DNA of 48,943 nt from CAZHPA01 sp964533945 (GTDB lineage Bacteria > Bacillota > Clostridia > Lachnospirales > WRBF01): assembly GCA_964533945.1 (NCBI GenBank), contig CAZHPA010000011.1, positions 1 through 48,943 on the forward strand. The letters run 5' to 3'. Position numbers and translations under genes: made by a program. Below the pieces are notes generated by a model. It had not been told where the DNA came from. It saw nothing but the letters and a program-made list of their open reading frames with translations, and searched no databases. Positions 40,386-48,943 of the stretch are shown one piece after another (the first letter of the stretch is position 1; each line of letters opens with the position of its first letter).

Positions 40386-41926
40386 AAATTTTGCTCCTCT
40401 CCATTAATAACGCTAACATGCGAACCTTTAAACGTACTATTTTGAAACGATATATTTTCCGCATTTTCAATAAATACTCCAAGGTTTTCTATTTCGTCAA
40501 AGTCGTCCATCATTGCAGGGCATGAATTGTTTCGATTTTCAACAGAAACAAATTCAAAAGAACTGTCTTCGATGTATATATCTTTAACTTTGCTTTCAGG
40601 CAATCCATATATAAAAACTGCACTACCAGATATGTTGTTAGCTTTAACGTTTTTAAATGTTATTTCTTTTACAGCCGGTGTTTCCCAACTAACGGGAAAT
40701 GGCTTTCTTGAGCGTACATAATCACTGTGACCGTCTGGGTCACAACAGTAGTACATGTTTACTACAAAGCAATGGCAAACGCCTTTCATATAAACATCTT
40801 CAAACGTAATATTTTGAACTATTGCCGTATCTCCTCGCCCACGCCTTGTTTTTATACGCAATCCTCGGTCTGTGTCTTTAAATTCGCAACGGCTTACGGT
40901 AATATTTGAAATGCCGCATGATAATTCCGAACCAATTACTACGCCGCCATGCCCTCTTTCCATTAAGCAATGTTGTATTTTAACGTTTGAACATGGTTGT
41001 AAGTGGTGTCTGCTCATATAAAATTTGCCTGCTTTAAGTGCAATGCAGTCGTCGCCAACATAAAACCGACAGCCAACTATTTCAACGTTAGTGCAGCTTT
41101 CTGGATTTAAGCCGTCGGTGTTTGGTGAATGTGGGTCACTTTCAATATTTAATGCATAAAAACCAATGTTTTCGCTATACAACGGGTGAATATTCCAAGC
41201 TGCGCTATTTCGGCTTGTTATACCTGCAAACGTTATATCTTTGCAGTTTACTAGCGTTATGTTACGGGGTCGCCATGCTCTGATTTTTTGTTTTGGCTGT
41301 TGCCACCAACCGCCCTGTTGTCCGCTTCCGTCTATAGTACCTTTGCCGTATATGCGAACTTTATTTACTTGTTTTCCATAAATAACACTGCAATAACAAT
41401 CTAAAGGGTGACCTTCCCACGACGAATTTATTGTTGCGTCGGTATGGTTATAATTTTTTTGATAGCCTTTTAATATTGCAAGAGAGCTTCTATCAGTATT
41501 ATGATGTAAAGTTGCCCCTTCTTCCAAGTATATATCAACATTGCTTTTAAGTAGAACGTGGTCTACTATATATTCGCCCTTAGGAACATATATTGTTGCA
41601 AATTCAGGCGCTGTATATATTGCTGCCGCAAATGCTGACGTGTCGTTTGAAACGCCGTCGCCTATTGCGCCATATTGTTTTACATTACAAATATATTCGG
41701 CTTGTTCTGTTGTAATTTCAAATTTAAAAGAGCTTATTGGGTGCTTTATTTCTATGTTATATGTTGTTTGCGGTTCAAGACCAAATATGCTTAAAATAGT
41801 TTGCGAATTTGTTTGCAAAAGTTCCCCATTAATATATAGCTTATATGGGTGTTTTGTATTATATCGCCCATCAAGCGATAATTTAACTACAAACCCAAAC
41901 GGAGTGTTCATTAAAATTTGTACCAT
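40382..41926 (-). CDS. Intracellular GH28 polygalacturonase-type glycosidase
   Basis: A right-handed parallel beta-helix enzyme of 514 residues. The GH28 catalytic set is complete: D271 in NTDG, D292-D293 in GDDC, H326 in GHGG and RIKT further on. The N-terminal ~85 residues are a fibronectin-like beta domain. There is no signal peptide, so it must act on imported oligosaccharides, probably as an exo-acting galacturonidase or rhamnogalacturonidase. It follows a hairpin after the RDD gene and is coupled to GH105 by a four-base overlap. Confidence 0.93.
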   Translation of the reverse strand: MVQILMNTPFGFVVKLSLDGRYNTKHPYKLYINGELLQTNSQTILSIFGLEPQTTYNIEIKHPISSFKFEITTEQAEYICNVKQYGAIGDGVSNDTSAFAAAIYTAPEFATIYVPKGEYIVDHVLLKSNVDIYLEEGATLHHNTDRSSLAILKGYQKNYNHTDATINSSWEGHPLDCYCSVIYGKQVNKVRIYGKGTIDGSGQQGGWWQQPKQKIRAWRPRNITLVNCKDITFAGITSRNSAAWNIHPLYSENIGFYALNIESDPHSPNTDGLNPESCTNVEIVGCRFYVGDDCIALKAGKFYMSRHHLQPCSNVKIQHCLMERGHGGVVIGSELSCGISNITVSRCEFKDTDRGLRIKTRRGRGDTAIVQNITFEDVYMKGVCHCFVVNMYYCCDPDGHSDYVRSRKPFPVSWETPAVKEITFKNVKANNISGSAVFIYGLPESKVKDIYIEDSSFEFVSVENRNNSCPAMMDDFDEIENLGVFIENAENISFQNSTFKGSHVSVINGEEQNL

Positions 41927-41954
41927 TTATATATCACCTTACGTTTTTATATTT

Positions 41955-41994
41955 TAAAAGGACTTGACCTTTATATATCGGACAAGCCCTTTTT
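41955..41994 (-). terminator. Internal terminator or attenuator in the pectin operon
   Basis: On the minus strand AAAAGGGCTTG pairs with CAAGTCCTTTT (one G-T pair) around a 17-base loop and is followed by a short TTTTAAAAT tract. Only 28 bases separate it from the GH28 start, too little for a separate promoter. It probably lowers or tunes expression of the downstream enzymes rather than ending the transcript. Confidence 0.6.
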
Positions 41995-42010
41995 TAAGTA
42001 ATTTTTAATG

Positions 42011-42409
42011 CTACTTTTTGCGTCTTTCAGTATAAGCTACTGTAGTTTCGGTTGCTAGTTCGTGTCCGCCAAGCTTGCCAAACAAAATAGGAATACAAAT
42101 CAAATAGCAGCTTGCAAGCTTTAAAAAAACTTCTCTTTGAAAAAGTATAGACATACTTGCATGCTTGCCATGTTTTGTTCTTATTTCAAGCCCCAAAAAT
42201 GCTTTTCCAACTGTTTGACCCACTTTCATAAACGGAAGCTGAATTAGCGTTATAAATGCTATGCTTAACATAAACATTAACACTGCTGATATTTGCTCTT
42301 TAATACCTAGTTGGTTTAGCATTGGCAATACGTATAAAAACGACACCACCAATACAACTATTGATATAATTATATCAACTATTTGAGTTAACATACGTAT
42401 AAGTACCAT
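42011..42409 (-). CDS. RDD family membrane protein
   Basis: A membrane protein of 132 residues with three or four hydrophobic segments (about 10-32, 40-62, 97-112). The RDD pattern appears as LTQIVDIIISIVVL near the N-terminus and VGQTVGKAFLGLEIRT after the second helix; the opening Arg-Asp-Asp is reduced to a lone Asp. Function in this family is generally unclear. It lies 33 bases downstream of the ABC permease gene and before GH28, so it is probably expressed with the importer. Confidence 0.8.
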   Translation of the reverse strand: MVLIRMLTQIVDIIISIVVLVVSFLYVLPMLNQLGIKEQISAVLMFMLSIAFITLIQLPFMKVGQTVGKAFLGLEIRTKHGKHASMSILFQREVFLKLASCYLICIPILFGKLGGHELATETTVAYTERRKK

Positions 42410-42442
42410 GCCAAAACCTCCTGTTAGCTTTTAAAAACGTTT

Positions 42443-43303
42443 TTATTCCTTGCCACCCGAACTTGCAACGCCATCAACAAAGTAGCGAGAACCGGCAAAG
42501 AATATAGCAATCATAGGTAATAGTGCCATAAATGATGCCGCAAATATTTTGCCGTAAATAATAACGGTGTCGCCATCAAGCATTTGCTTTAATACCATAG
42601 ATAAAACCATTTTGTCAGGGTCGCGTAAGTAAATAAGTGGACCTTGGAAATCGTTCATGCCCCACATAAAGCAAAGCAAACCAACTGTTATTATAATAGG
42701 CTTTAATATTGGCACTATAATATATATTAAACATTGTATATCATTACAGCCATCTATAACAGCAGCTTCATCCAATTCACGGGGAATAGAACGCATAAAT
42801 TGTATTTCCATAAAGATGAAAAATGAACAAGTGCCGGCTGCGAAAATATCCTGTATAAATAAAGCCGCATAACTGTTAAGCAAGTTTAAATCACGGAACA
42901 AAAGATATAAAGGAATTCTAAATGCAAGCTCAGGCATAAGCAATGTTACAATTATCATTGTGAATACAAACTTTTTTCCAAAAAAGTTTTTTCGTGCTAC
43001 TACATAAGCCGTTATTGTGCTTGAAACAATTGTGAAAAATGTTTTTGGAACAAGAAATTTAAGCGTATTTATAAAGTAAAAAGGCAATGTATGTTCTGAA
43101 TTAATGTTCCATGCATCGGCAAAGTTTTGTGTTGAAACTCTGCCTGCAGGTGGAATTATGCTTAAAGTACCAAATATGTCCATATTTTCTTTAAAGGACG
43201 AGCCTATTATCCAAAACAGAGGGTATACAAGAACTATGCCAACAAGAATAAGTATTACGTATCTTAAAACAACACCTATAGATAATTTTTCATTAAGTTC
43301 CAT
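42443..43303 (-). CDS. Oligosaccharide ABC permease, MalG/YesQ-like
   Basis: A permease of 286 residues with six membrane helices. The cytoplasmic EAA loop reads ELDEAAVIDGCNDIQCLIYIIVPILKP. It is the second permease of a CUT1 importer whose order (binding protein, permease, permease) matches Bacillus YesOPQ for rhamnogalacturonan fragments. It starts 11 bases after its partner gene ends. Confidence 0.92.
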   Translation of the reverse strand: MELNEKLSIGVVLRYVILILVGIVLVYPLFWIIGSSFKENMDIFGTLSIIPPAGRVSTQNFADAWNINSEHTLPFYFINTLKFLVPKTFFTIVSSTITAYVVARKNFFGKKFVFTMIIVTLLMPELAFRIPLYLLFRDLNLLNSYAALFIQDIFAAGTCSFFIFMEIQFMRSIPRELDEAAVIDGCNDIQCLIYIIVPILKPIIITVGLLCFMWGMNDFQGPLIYLRDPDKMVLSMVLKQMLDGDTVIIYGKIFAASFMALLPMIAIFFAGSRYFVDGVASSGGKE

Positions 43304-43314
43304 GTTTACACCCC

Positions 43315-44187
43315 CTAATCGTTATAGTAAACCCAGTATTTTGACGACGAGAACACAACTGCTGTTAATGCACCTATTATTATTAGCAAAATCCAAGTTA
43401 AAGCACTGGCATAGCCGTAATTACCTTTTTGAAACGCTTGGTCGTAAATATATAGATTTAAAAAGTATGTAGCGTGGTTTGGTCCGCCTTTTGTAATAAG
43501 ATATGCCGAATTAAATTCTTGGAACGCTTTAACAAATACGTTTACAGTATTAAATAAAAGCATAGGCGTAATAATTGGTATTGTTATACTAAACAATTGA
43601 CGTAGCTTTTTAGCGCCATCAAGCGAAGCGGCTTCGTAAAGAGAAGGAGATATATTTTGTAATGCCGCAAGAAAGATTAACATAGTAGAGCCAAACTGCC
43701 ATGTTTTAAGAACTATAAGCGTAATAACAGCAAATGTTGGATGAGTAGTCCAATAAACAGGAGCTATTCCAAAAATTCTAAGTACCATATTAACAGGACC
43801 ATTTACGTTAAATAACATAGACCATAATATAGATACGGCTACATTTCCACCTAAAATAGACGGAATGTAGTAAGCTGTACGGAAAAGGTTAACGCCTTTA
43901 AGCTTAAAGTTTAAAACATATGCCACAATAAACGATATAATAAGTACGCAAGGTGTACCTATAAGCACGTATTTAAGCGTTCCAACCATTGAAGCCCTAA
44001 ACGTTGGGTCATCGGTAAAAATTTTAACATAATTTTCAAATCCAATAAACTCAGGGTCTCCAAGTATTGGATATTCCATAAGCGAATACCATAAAGATAC
44101 AGCTATAGGATAAGCTTTGAATATTAAAAACCCAATTGCCCAAGGGGCTATGAGCAAATAGGGTAAATAGCTTTTTTTACCTGCCAT
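43315..44187 (-). CDS. Oligosaccharide ABC permease, MalF/YesP-like
   Basis: A permease of 290 residues with six membrane helices and the EAA loop SLYEAASLDGAKKLRQLFSI. It forms the channel with the YesQ-like protein. Start and previous stop overlap as TAATG, implying translational coupling with the binding-protein gene. No ATPase gene is present, as is usual for CUT1 importers that share an MsmX-type ATPase. Confidence 0.92.
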   Translation of the reverse strand: MAGKKSYLPYLLIAPWAIGFLIFKAYPIAVSLWYSLMEYPILGDPEFIGFENYVKIFTDDPTFRASMVGTLKYVLIGTPCVLIISFIVAYVLNFKLKGVNLFRTAYYIPSILGGNVAVSILWSMLFNVNGPVNMVLRIFGIAPVYWTTHPTFAVITLIVLKTWQFGSTMLIFLAALQNISPSLYEAASLDGAKKLRQLFSITIPIITPMLLFNTVNVFVKAFQEFNSAYLITKGGPNHATYFLNLYIYDQAFQKGNYGYASALTWILLIIIGALTAVVFSSSKYWVYYND

Positions 44188-45587
44188 TACTTAAATAATT
44201 TATCCAGAGCGGCTTGCTGGCGGTTAATATATTCGGCAGCTGCTTCTTCTGCGCTGGATTTTCCGGAACGGAATGCTTCAATAGCTGTGTAACGTTCGCC
44301 CCTAACGTTTGAATCTTCAAAATATGGGTCCATAACGGTTTGCTCATAGTTATTTAGCATGTCGAAGCCTTCCTTCATAATGCCGCTTACATGTCCTTCA
44401 GCTTCTTGAATTCCTCTTGTAACTTTGTTTGAAGATATACCAATACTTGTGCCTAACGCTTTAACAGCTTCTTCGTTTGTAAAGAAGAAATTAAGGAAAT
44501 CTGCTGCAACTTCGGGGTTTTTAGAATTTTTAGATACTGCATAGCCAAGGTTTGGCTTAACATAAATTTTTGGGTTAATGTCTTTGCTTGGTGCAATATA
44601 TGGCGCAACTGCTATTTCTTCTCTCATGTTTCCGCCTTTGTACGAGCCTAAGTATTTATCCATAGTGCTAATCCATTCATAAATGCTTCCGCCTCTGCCG
44701 CTAGTCCAAACAGGGTTAGATTCGTTATCAATAGCGTCTTGTTGTTGGAACGTTTCCATAGCACCTGCTTCTGCAAAGGCTTGATATTGTTTGAAAACTT
44801 TTGCAACTTCTTCAGTAGTATATTGTACTTTGCCATCTACTTGCATAACCTTTCCTGTTTCGTTATAAAGCATTTGTGCTATAAATAAATCGGGGCATTC
44901 TTTGCCTATGTTCATAAGAGTATAGTTATTATCTGCACCGGTTGGAGTATTATTTTTGCCAATAATGCCACCCGCTGCAATTAATTCTTCATAAGTAGTA
45001 GGATATGCTATGTTTGCTGCTTCAAATAAAGGTTTGCTGTAAAGATAAGCACGAGCTGTCATGCCGTGTGGTATTGCTGCCAACTCTCCATTTACACGCA
45101 TAGCGTTTAAATATGTATCGTCCCAATTAGATAAATCTATATATTGGCTTAAATCTTCAAGATTTTGAAATACATTTTTGCCTTTGCCAAAAGAATGAAC
45201 CCAGTTGTAGTTAACTTGAATAATGTCGGCTTCATTTTTGCCGCCCATTTGAGTTAAAATGTTTTGTTGCCAACCGTCCCATGCGCCGTATTCTGGTTTA
45301 ATCGTTACATTTGGATGTTCTTTGGTATACAAATCAATAACTTTTTTAATAGCTTCGTGTCTGTTGTCGGAGCCCCACCAAGCAAACCTAAGTTCTACGG
45401 GTTTTGAAGTGTCTATGTTGCTGTTTGAATCTGCCTGTTTTTCAGTTGGCTCAGGTGTGGCCGTGTTATTAGTTTGAGGATTGCTTGGTTGTTCTTCAGG
45501 AACTTTTGTTTGTGTGTTTGCACAGCCCGTAAGCAGCATTGTAAACACTGTCATAAGGGAAAGTCCTTTTAAAATCGTCTTTTTCAT
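44187..45587 (-). CDS. Oligosaccharide-binding lipoprotein, YesO-like
   Basis: A family 1 solute-binding lipoprotein of 466 residues. Lipobox LLTGC (Cys22) is followed by a Thr/Asn/Pro-rich linker (23-65) and the binding domain beginning VELRFAWWGSDNRHEAIKKV. It recognises the imported oligosaccharide, probably an oligogalacturonide or rhamnogalacturonan fragment by context. A strong AAAGGAGG lies before the ATG. The gene follows uxaA after 96 bases that contain a perfect hairpin. Confidence 0.92.
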   Translation of the reverse strand: MKKTILKGLSLMTVFTMLLTGCANTQTKVPEEQPSNPQTNNTATPEPTEKQADSNSNIDTSKPVELRFAWWGSDNRHEAIKKVIDLYTKEHPNVTIKPEYGAWDGWQQNILTQMGGKNEADIIQVNYNWVHSFGKGKNVFQNLEDLSQYIDLSNWDDTYLNAMRVNGELAAIPHGMTARAYLYSKPLFEAANIAYPTTYEELIAAGGIIGKNNTPTGADNNYTLMNIGKECPDLFIAQMLYNETGKVMQVDGKVQYTTEEVAKVFKQYQAFAEAGAMETFQQQDAIDNESNPVWTSGRGGSIYEWISTMDKYLGSYKGGNMREEIAVAPYIAPSKDINPKIYVKPNLGYAVSKNSKNPEVAADFLNFFFTNEEAVKALGTSIGISSNKVTRGIQEAEGHVSGIMKEGFDMLNNYEQTVMDPYFEDSNVRGERYTAIEAFRSGKSSAEEAAAEYINRQQAALDKLFK

Positions 45588-45632
45588 ATAATTATCCTCC
45601 TTTAATTAAAAGGTAATATAGGGTATATTTTA

Positions 45633-45648
45633 ACAGGCGTTAGCCTGT
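45633..45648 (-). promoter_or_regulatory. Intercistronic hairpin between uxaA and the importer genes
   Basis: ACAGGC and GCCTGT form a perfect six-base stem around a four-base loop. On the minus strand it is followed by TTAAAATAT, only a weak T-tract. It could be a leaky terminator or an mRNA-processing element that separates the uronate enzymes from the importer. Confidence 0.5.
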
Positions 45649-45683
45649 GCCTATATCTAAGAAATAAGAAATAGGAAATAATT

Positions 45684-47171
45684 TTATAGCGTTACGCCAT
45701 CTTTAAATATTGCAATGCCTCTATATCCGGCTACTTCTGACTTTGTTTGCTTGCCTTCTGCCACACAAAGCACTTGTTCCATAAGGTTTAGCGCAACATT
45801 AGCTATGCTTTTACCATTTGCAACACATCCAGCATCAAAATCTATCCAATTGTTCTTTTTATTAAAAATATTTGTGTTGCTTGATATTTTTATTGTTGGA
45901 ACAGGCGCCCCGAATGGCGTTCCCCGTCCTGTTGTAAACAGTATAATTTGCGCCCCTGCGGCAGCTAATGCTGTTGCAGAAACTAAATCATTGCCGGGGC
46001 CAGATAATAAAGTTAGCCCTTTAGCTTTTATTCTTTCTGTGTAATTTATTACATCACTTATTGGTGCTGTGCCGCCTTTTTGAACACAGCCCAAGCTTTT
46101 ATCTTCTAGTGTGCTTACGCCGCCTTGCTTGTTGCCGGGCGATGGGTTGTCGTAAACAACTTGGTTATGCGAGCTGTAGTAATGTTTAAAATTTTTAATC
46201 ATATTTACAGCACTTTCAAACAACTCTTTGTTTATGGCACGGTTCATTAGCAAGCCTTCAGCCCCAAACATTTCAGGTACTTCCGTAAGCAATGTACTTC
46301 CGCCTTTTGCAATAAGCAAATCGCTAAACGCTCCAACAACAGGGTTTGCCGTTATGCCCGATAAGCCGTCGCTTCCTCCGCATTTCATGCCAACAACAAG
46401 CTTTGAAACTGAAATAGGCTGTCTTTTAAATTTTGCGGCAAAAGCTGCAAGTTGTATTAGTAATGTTGTACCTGTTTCAAGTTCGTTTTCTACATCTTGA
46501 CAAACCATAAAACGCATTGAATCTTTGTTGTATTCCCCAAGCACTTCTTTGAAAGAATCTATTGTATTGTTTTCACAACCAAGTGCAACAACAAGCACTC
46601 CGCCGGCGTTTGGGTGTTTGCATAGTGAAGATAAAAGCTTTTGTGTTGTTTTATGGTCTTCTCCCATTTGGCTGCAGCCATAAGGGTGAGGAAATGCATA
46701 AATACCATCTAAATTATATGTTTCGGCTAGTTTTGCATTTTGCTTTGCCAACTGTTCACAAATATCGTTGACACAACCAGAAGCCGGAATAATCCATATT
46801 TCATTTCGTATGCCAACTTCGCCGCTATTACGCACATATCCCATAAATGTACCCGATTCAATAGAATTAATTGTTCGTATGTTAGGATTGTATGTATATT
46901 GTTCGTGTTCTGAAAGGTCTGTATGTAAATTGTGTATATGAACCCATTCGCCACTTTTAATAGAACTTGTCGCATGGCCTATTGGAAATCCATATTTTAT
47001 TATTTTGTCTTCACGTTCAATGTTGCTAATAGCAAACTTATGACCTTGGGGTATATTTTCTTTTAATAAAATTGTTATTCCGCCAAGTTCTATGCTATCT
47101 CCTAAATTTAAAGGGTAAAGTGCTACTGCAATATTATCTGCATCATTAATTTTTATAGCTTTAACTGTCAA
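45684..47171 (-). CDS. uxaA: Altronate dehydratase
   Basis: A fused enzyme of 495 residues that dehydrates D-altronate to 2-keto-3-deoxygluconate. The N-terminal SAF domain (about 1-95) shows GHKFAISNI and GFPIGHATSSIKSGEWVH. The large domain contains GIRNEIWIIPASGCVN, FPHPYGCSQMGEDH, GMKCGGSDGLSGITANP and the Cys-rich iron-binding end GRGTPFGAPVPTIK. Its start overlaps uxaB by four bases. It follows the tagaturonate reductase in the same pathway. Confidence 0.95.
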   Translation of the reverse strand: MTVKAIKINDADNIAVALYPLNLGDSIELGGITILLKENIPQGHKFAISNIEREDKIIKYGFPIGHATSSIKSGEWVHIHNLHTDLSEHEQYTYNPNIRTINSIESGTFMGYVRNSGEVGIRNEIWIIPASGCVNDICEQLAKQNAKLAETYNLDGIYAFPHPYGCSQMGEDHKTTQKLLSSLCKHPNAGGVLVVALGCENNTIDSFKEVLGEYNKDSMRFMVCQDVENELETGTTLLIQLAAFAAKFKRQPISVSKLVVGMKCGGSDGLSGITANPVVGAFSDLLIAKGGSTLLTEVPEMFGAEGLLMNRAINKELFESAVNMIKNFKHYYSSHNQVVYDNPSPGNKQGGVSTLEDKSLGCVQKGGTAPISDVINYTERIKAKGLTLLSGPGNDLVSATALAAAGAQIILFTTGRGTPFGAPVPTIKISSNTNIFNKKNNWIDFDAGCVANGKSIANVALNLMEQVLCVAEGKQTKSEVAGYRGIAIFKDGVTL

Positions 47172-48685
47172 CCTTGTTCACCGTCCAATACGGCTTGAAG
47201 TGCAGCATATGTGCCTATTTCGCCAATCGCATTAACATATTTTGTTACAGCTTCTGCAAACCCTTCTATATTATGAAGGTTTTCTCCCCAAAGCTGCTCG
47301 TTTGCACATATCGCAGAAACAAAATCGACATTGCTGTCGTTGCGGTGTTCATAGAAAAATTGCAGCGCATATATGTCGTCATTTATAGAATATTGCTGTT
47401 CGTTGTGTTTTGCCGTAAGAATGCCGTTTTCAAGTTTTTCTGCACGTACAAATGCAACATATGCCGAAAACCCAAATACAATGTAAGGCGGCAATTTGTT
47501 AAACTTACCAACATAACCTTTAAGGCTTGGCAAAACTCTTGCCTTCCATTTAGAAACGCTGTTAAGTGTTATTGAAAGTAGTGAATGGTCAATAAATGGG
47601 TTGGCAAAGCGCTCCATTACCGAATGAGCAAAGTCGTCAAGCTCTTGCTTAGGCAAAGTAAGCGTTGGTATTATTTCTTCTTCAATAGTTTTTTTCATAA
47701 ACACATATAATGTGCTATCTTCTACACATTCTCTAACGATATTTTTTCCACTTAAAAACGCCGCCGGAACTGTTGATGTATGAACCCCGTTTAATATGCG
47801 CACTTTGCACTGCTTATACGGCGTGTGGTCGGTTACAACTTTAACAGGCAAGCCTGCACGCTCGAATGGCAACTCATTTGCAAGACTTTCAGGCGCTTCT
47901 ATAACCCATAATCCAAAAATTTCCCCTGTATTTAAAAGCTTATCTTCATATTCATTTTGTGTATTAAGTTCGTCTGCTTGCGTATGTGGATACCCCGTAA
48001 CAATGCGGTCTACAAGCGTTGAACAAAATAAGTTTTTATTCATTGCCCAATCTAAGAAGTTATCTTCTAAATTCCATAGCTTTATGTACTTTTCAACACA
48101 GTGCTTTAATTCGTGGCCGTTATAGTCTATAAGTTCGCAAGCCAAAATTGCAAATCCTTTGTCTTCTGCTTTTTGTATTTCTGAAAACAATTTATATCGC
48201 TCATATAAAAATCTTGTAAGCTTTGCCGGAAAGCTGCTAGGCGGCGCATCGTCAAATGTACAACTTGTATCGAATGTAATACCAGCTTCTGTTGTGTTGC
48301 TTATTATGTAACGAAGTTCGGGGTTGTGGGCAAGTTTTAAAAATTCATTGTAGTTTTCGTATGGGTTTAATGCTCTGCTTATGCAGCTTATTATTCGCTT
48401 TTCTTCAACCTTTTCGCCATTTTCCATACCACGCAAATATAATGTATATAGCCCTTGCTGTTCGTTAATTAATTGCGCCAAACCGTTTTGTATTGGCTGT
48501 ACAACAACTACTTTGCTATTAAATTCTGCTTTTTCGTTTGCGACATCAATAAAATAGTCTGCAAATGCACGTAAAAAATTGCCCTCGCCTATTTGCAGTA
48601 CACGCTCGGGTGCTTCTTCTAAAAGAAAGCCCCTTTTTTTATAATAGCCGCTTTGTTTAAGCGTACTATAATTAAGTCTTTCCAT
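47168..48685 (-). CDS. uxaB: Tagaturonate reductase (altronate oxidoreductase)
   Basis: A long-chain mannitol dehydrogenase-family enzyme of 505 residues that reduces D-tagaturonate to D-altronate with NADH. The N-terminal VLQIGEGNFLRAFADYFIDVAN is the NAD-binding entry. TEAGITFD, CELIDYNGHELKHCV, DRIVTGYPH and KVRILNGVHTSTVPAAFLSGK carry the conserved Lys/Asn/His region. It is the first gene of the pectin operon in this window. The uronate isomerase UxaC is not seen here and may lie beyond the right edge or elsewhere. Confidence 0.95.
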   Translation of the reverse strand: MERLNYSTLKQSGYYKKRGFLLEEAPERVLQIGEGNFLRAFADYFIDVANEKAEFNSKVVVVQPIQNGLAQLINEQQGLYTLYLRGMENGEKVEEKRIISCISRALNPYENYNEFLKLAHNPELRYIISNTTEAGITFDTSCTFDDAPPSSFPAKLTRFLYERYKLFSEIQKAEDKGFAILACELIDYNGHELKHCVEKYIKLWNLEDNFLDWAMNKNLFCSTLVDRIVTGYPHTQADELNTQNEYEDKLLNTGEIFGLWVIEAPESLANELPFERAGLPVKVVTDHTPYKQCKVRILNGVHTSTVPAAFLSGKNIVRECVEDSTLYVFMKKTIEEEIIPTLTLPKQELDDFAHSVMERFANPFIDHSLLSITLNSVSKWKARVLPSLKGYVGKFNKLPPYIVFGFSAYVAFVRAEKLENGILTAKHNEQQYSINDDIYALQFFYEHRNDSNVDFVSAICANEQLWGENLHNIEGFAEAVTKYVNAIGEIGTYAALQAVLDGEQG

Positions 48686-48943
48686 TTGTTAGCCCCTTCC
48701 TTTTTTACTTTTTATTTTTATAGGGACAATAGCATTATAAAAATAAAGCGTATATTCACTTCATTTTTATGGACTATTACCAAATAATAGGCAAAATTAC
48801 TAATAGCGTTGTGCATTGAGTGTATTAAAAAAGTTTAAAAATTTTGTGTTGTCAAAACAATTAATGCACTTTTATTTAGTATTTTTACACAAATAACACA
48901 GATATACCAAGTTTAAATTTTTATATAAGTTCTAAAGCCGTTA
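48686..48943 (-). promoter_or_regulatory. Upstream region of the pectin operon
   Basis: No gene is visible in these 258 bases. On the minus strand a TATAAT lies at 48739-48734 without a convincing -35 at 17 bases, as in activator-controlled promoters. GTGCATT (48811-48817) and AATGCAC (48863-48869) form an inverted repeat 45 bases apart that could be an operator. Bases beyond 48900 are AT-rich without further signal. Confidence 0.35.

Overview
The window is AT-rich, with strong GGAGG-type ribosome binding sites and several TTG/GTG starts. It carries YesM/YesN two-component genes, an RsiV-type anti-sigma factor, FliS, and a cohesin/dockerin glycanase. Together these point to a low-GC Gram-positive anaerobe of the class Clostridia (Bacillota) that lives on plant cell-wall polysaccharide. 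I cannot name a genus from the sequence alone.

Region 1 (1-9.2 kb) is housekeeping and envelope functions. It holds an MgtE magnesium channel, an unrecognised YD-repeat-like protein, a YtvI/AI-2E-type membrane protein, and an ECF sigma factor (SigV type) with its RsiV-like anti-sigma factor and an NTF2-fold protein. The sigma gene has no ATG, GTG or TTG near its 5' end and appears to start at AUU. A rhomboid protease, a ribbon-helix-helix protein, an SPFH protein and a secreted LysM-CAP protein follow.

Region 2 (9.2-30.0 kb) is one coherent furanose-glycan locus. A paralogous YtfQ-like lipoprotein, a YesM-type histidine kinase and a YesN-type response regulator form a likely three-component sensor. 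Next come a complete YtfQ-YtfR-YtfT-YjfF-like furanose ABC transporter and a 3450-residue secreted protein with three catalytic domains (GH127, a clan GH-A GH5-like barrel and GH43), many accessory modules, and both a cohesin-like domain and a dockerin at its C-terminus. A divergent galM (mutarotase) completes the set. The inferred job is to cut arabinofuranosyl side chains outside the cell, import the free furanose, and sense it with the extra binding protein.

Region 3 (30.0-36.2 kb) holds an Rrf2 regulator with a four-cysteine cluster, tRNA-Leu(CAA), three small genes of unknown function (one with internal ~45-residue repeats), a lone fliS, and the hom-thrB-lysC operon. A decayed ORF remnant follows.

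Region 4 (36.2-48.9 kb) is a pectin/rhamnogalacturonan utilisation operon on the minus strand: uxaB-uxaA, a YesOPQ-like ABC importer, an RDD membrane protein, intracellular GH28 and GH105 enzymes, a xylose-isomerase-like TIM barrel, and two Gfo/Idh/MocA oxidoreductases. Oligogalacturonides would be imported, trimmed inside the cell, and the uronate passed through tagaturonate and altronate. Four-base overlaps link many of the genes, and two internal hairpins divide the transcript.
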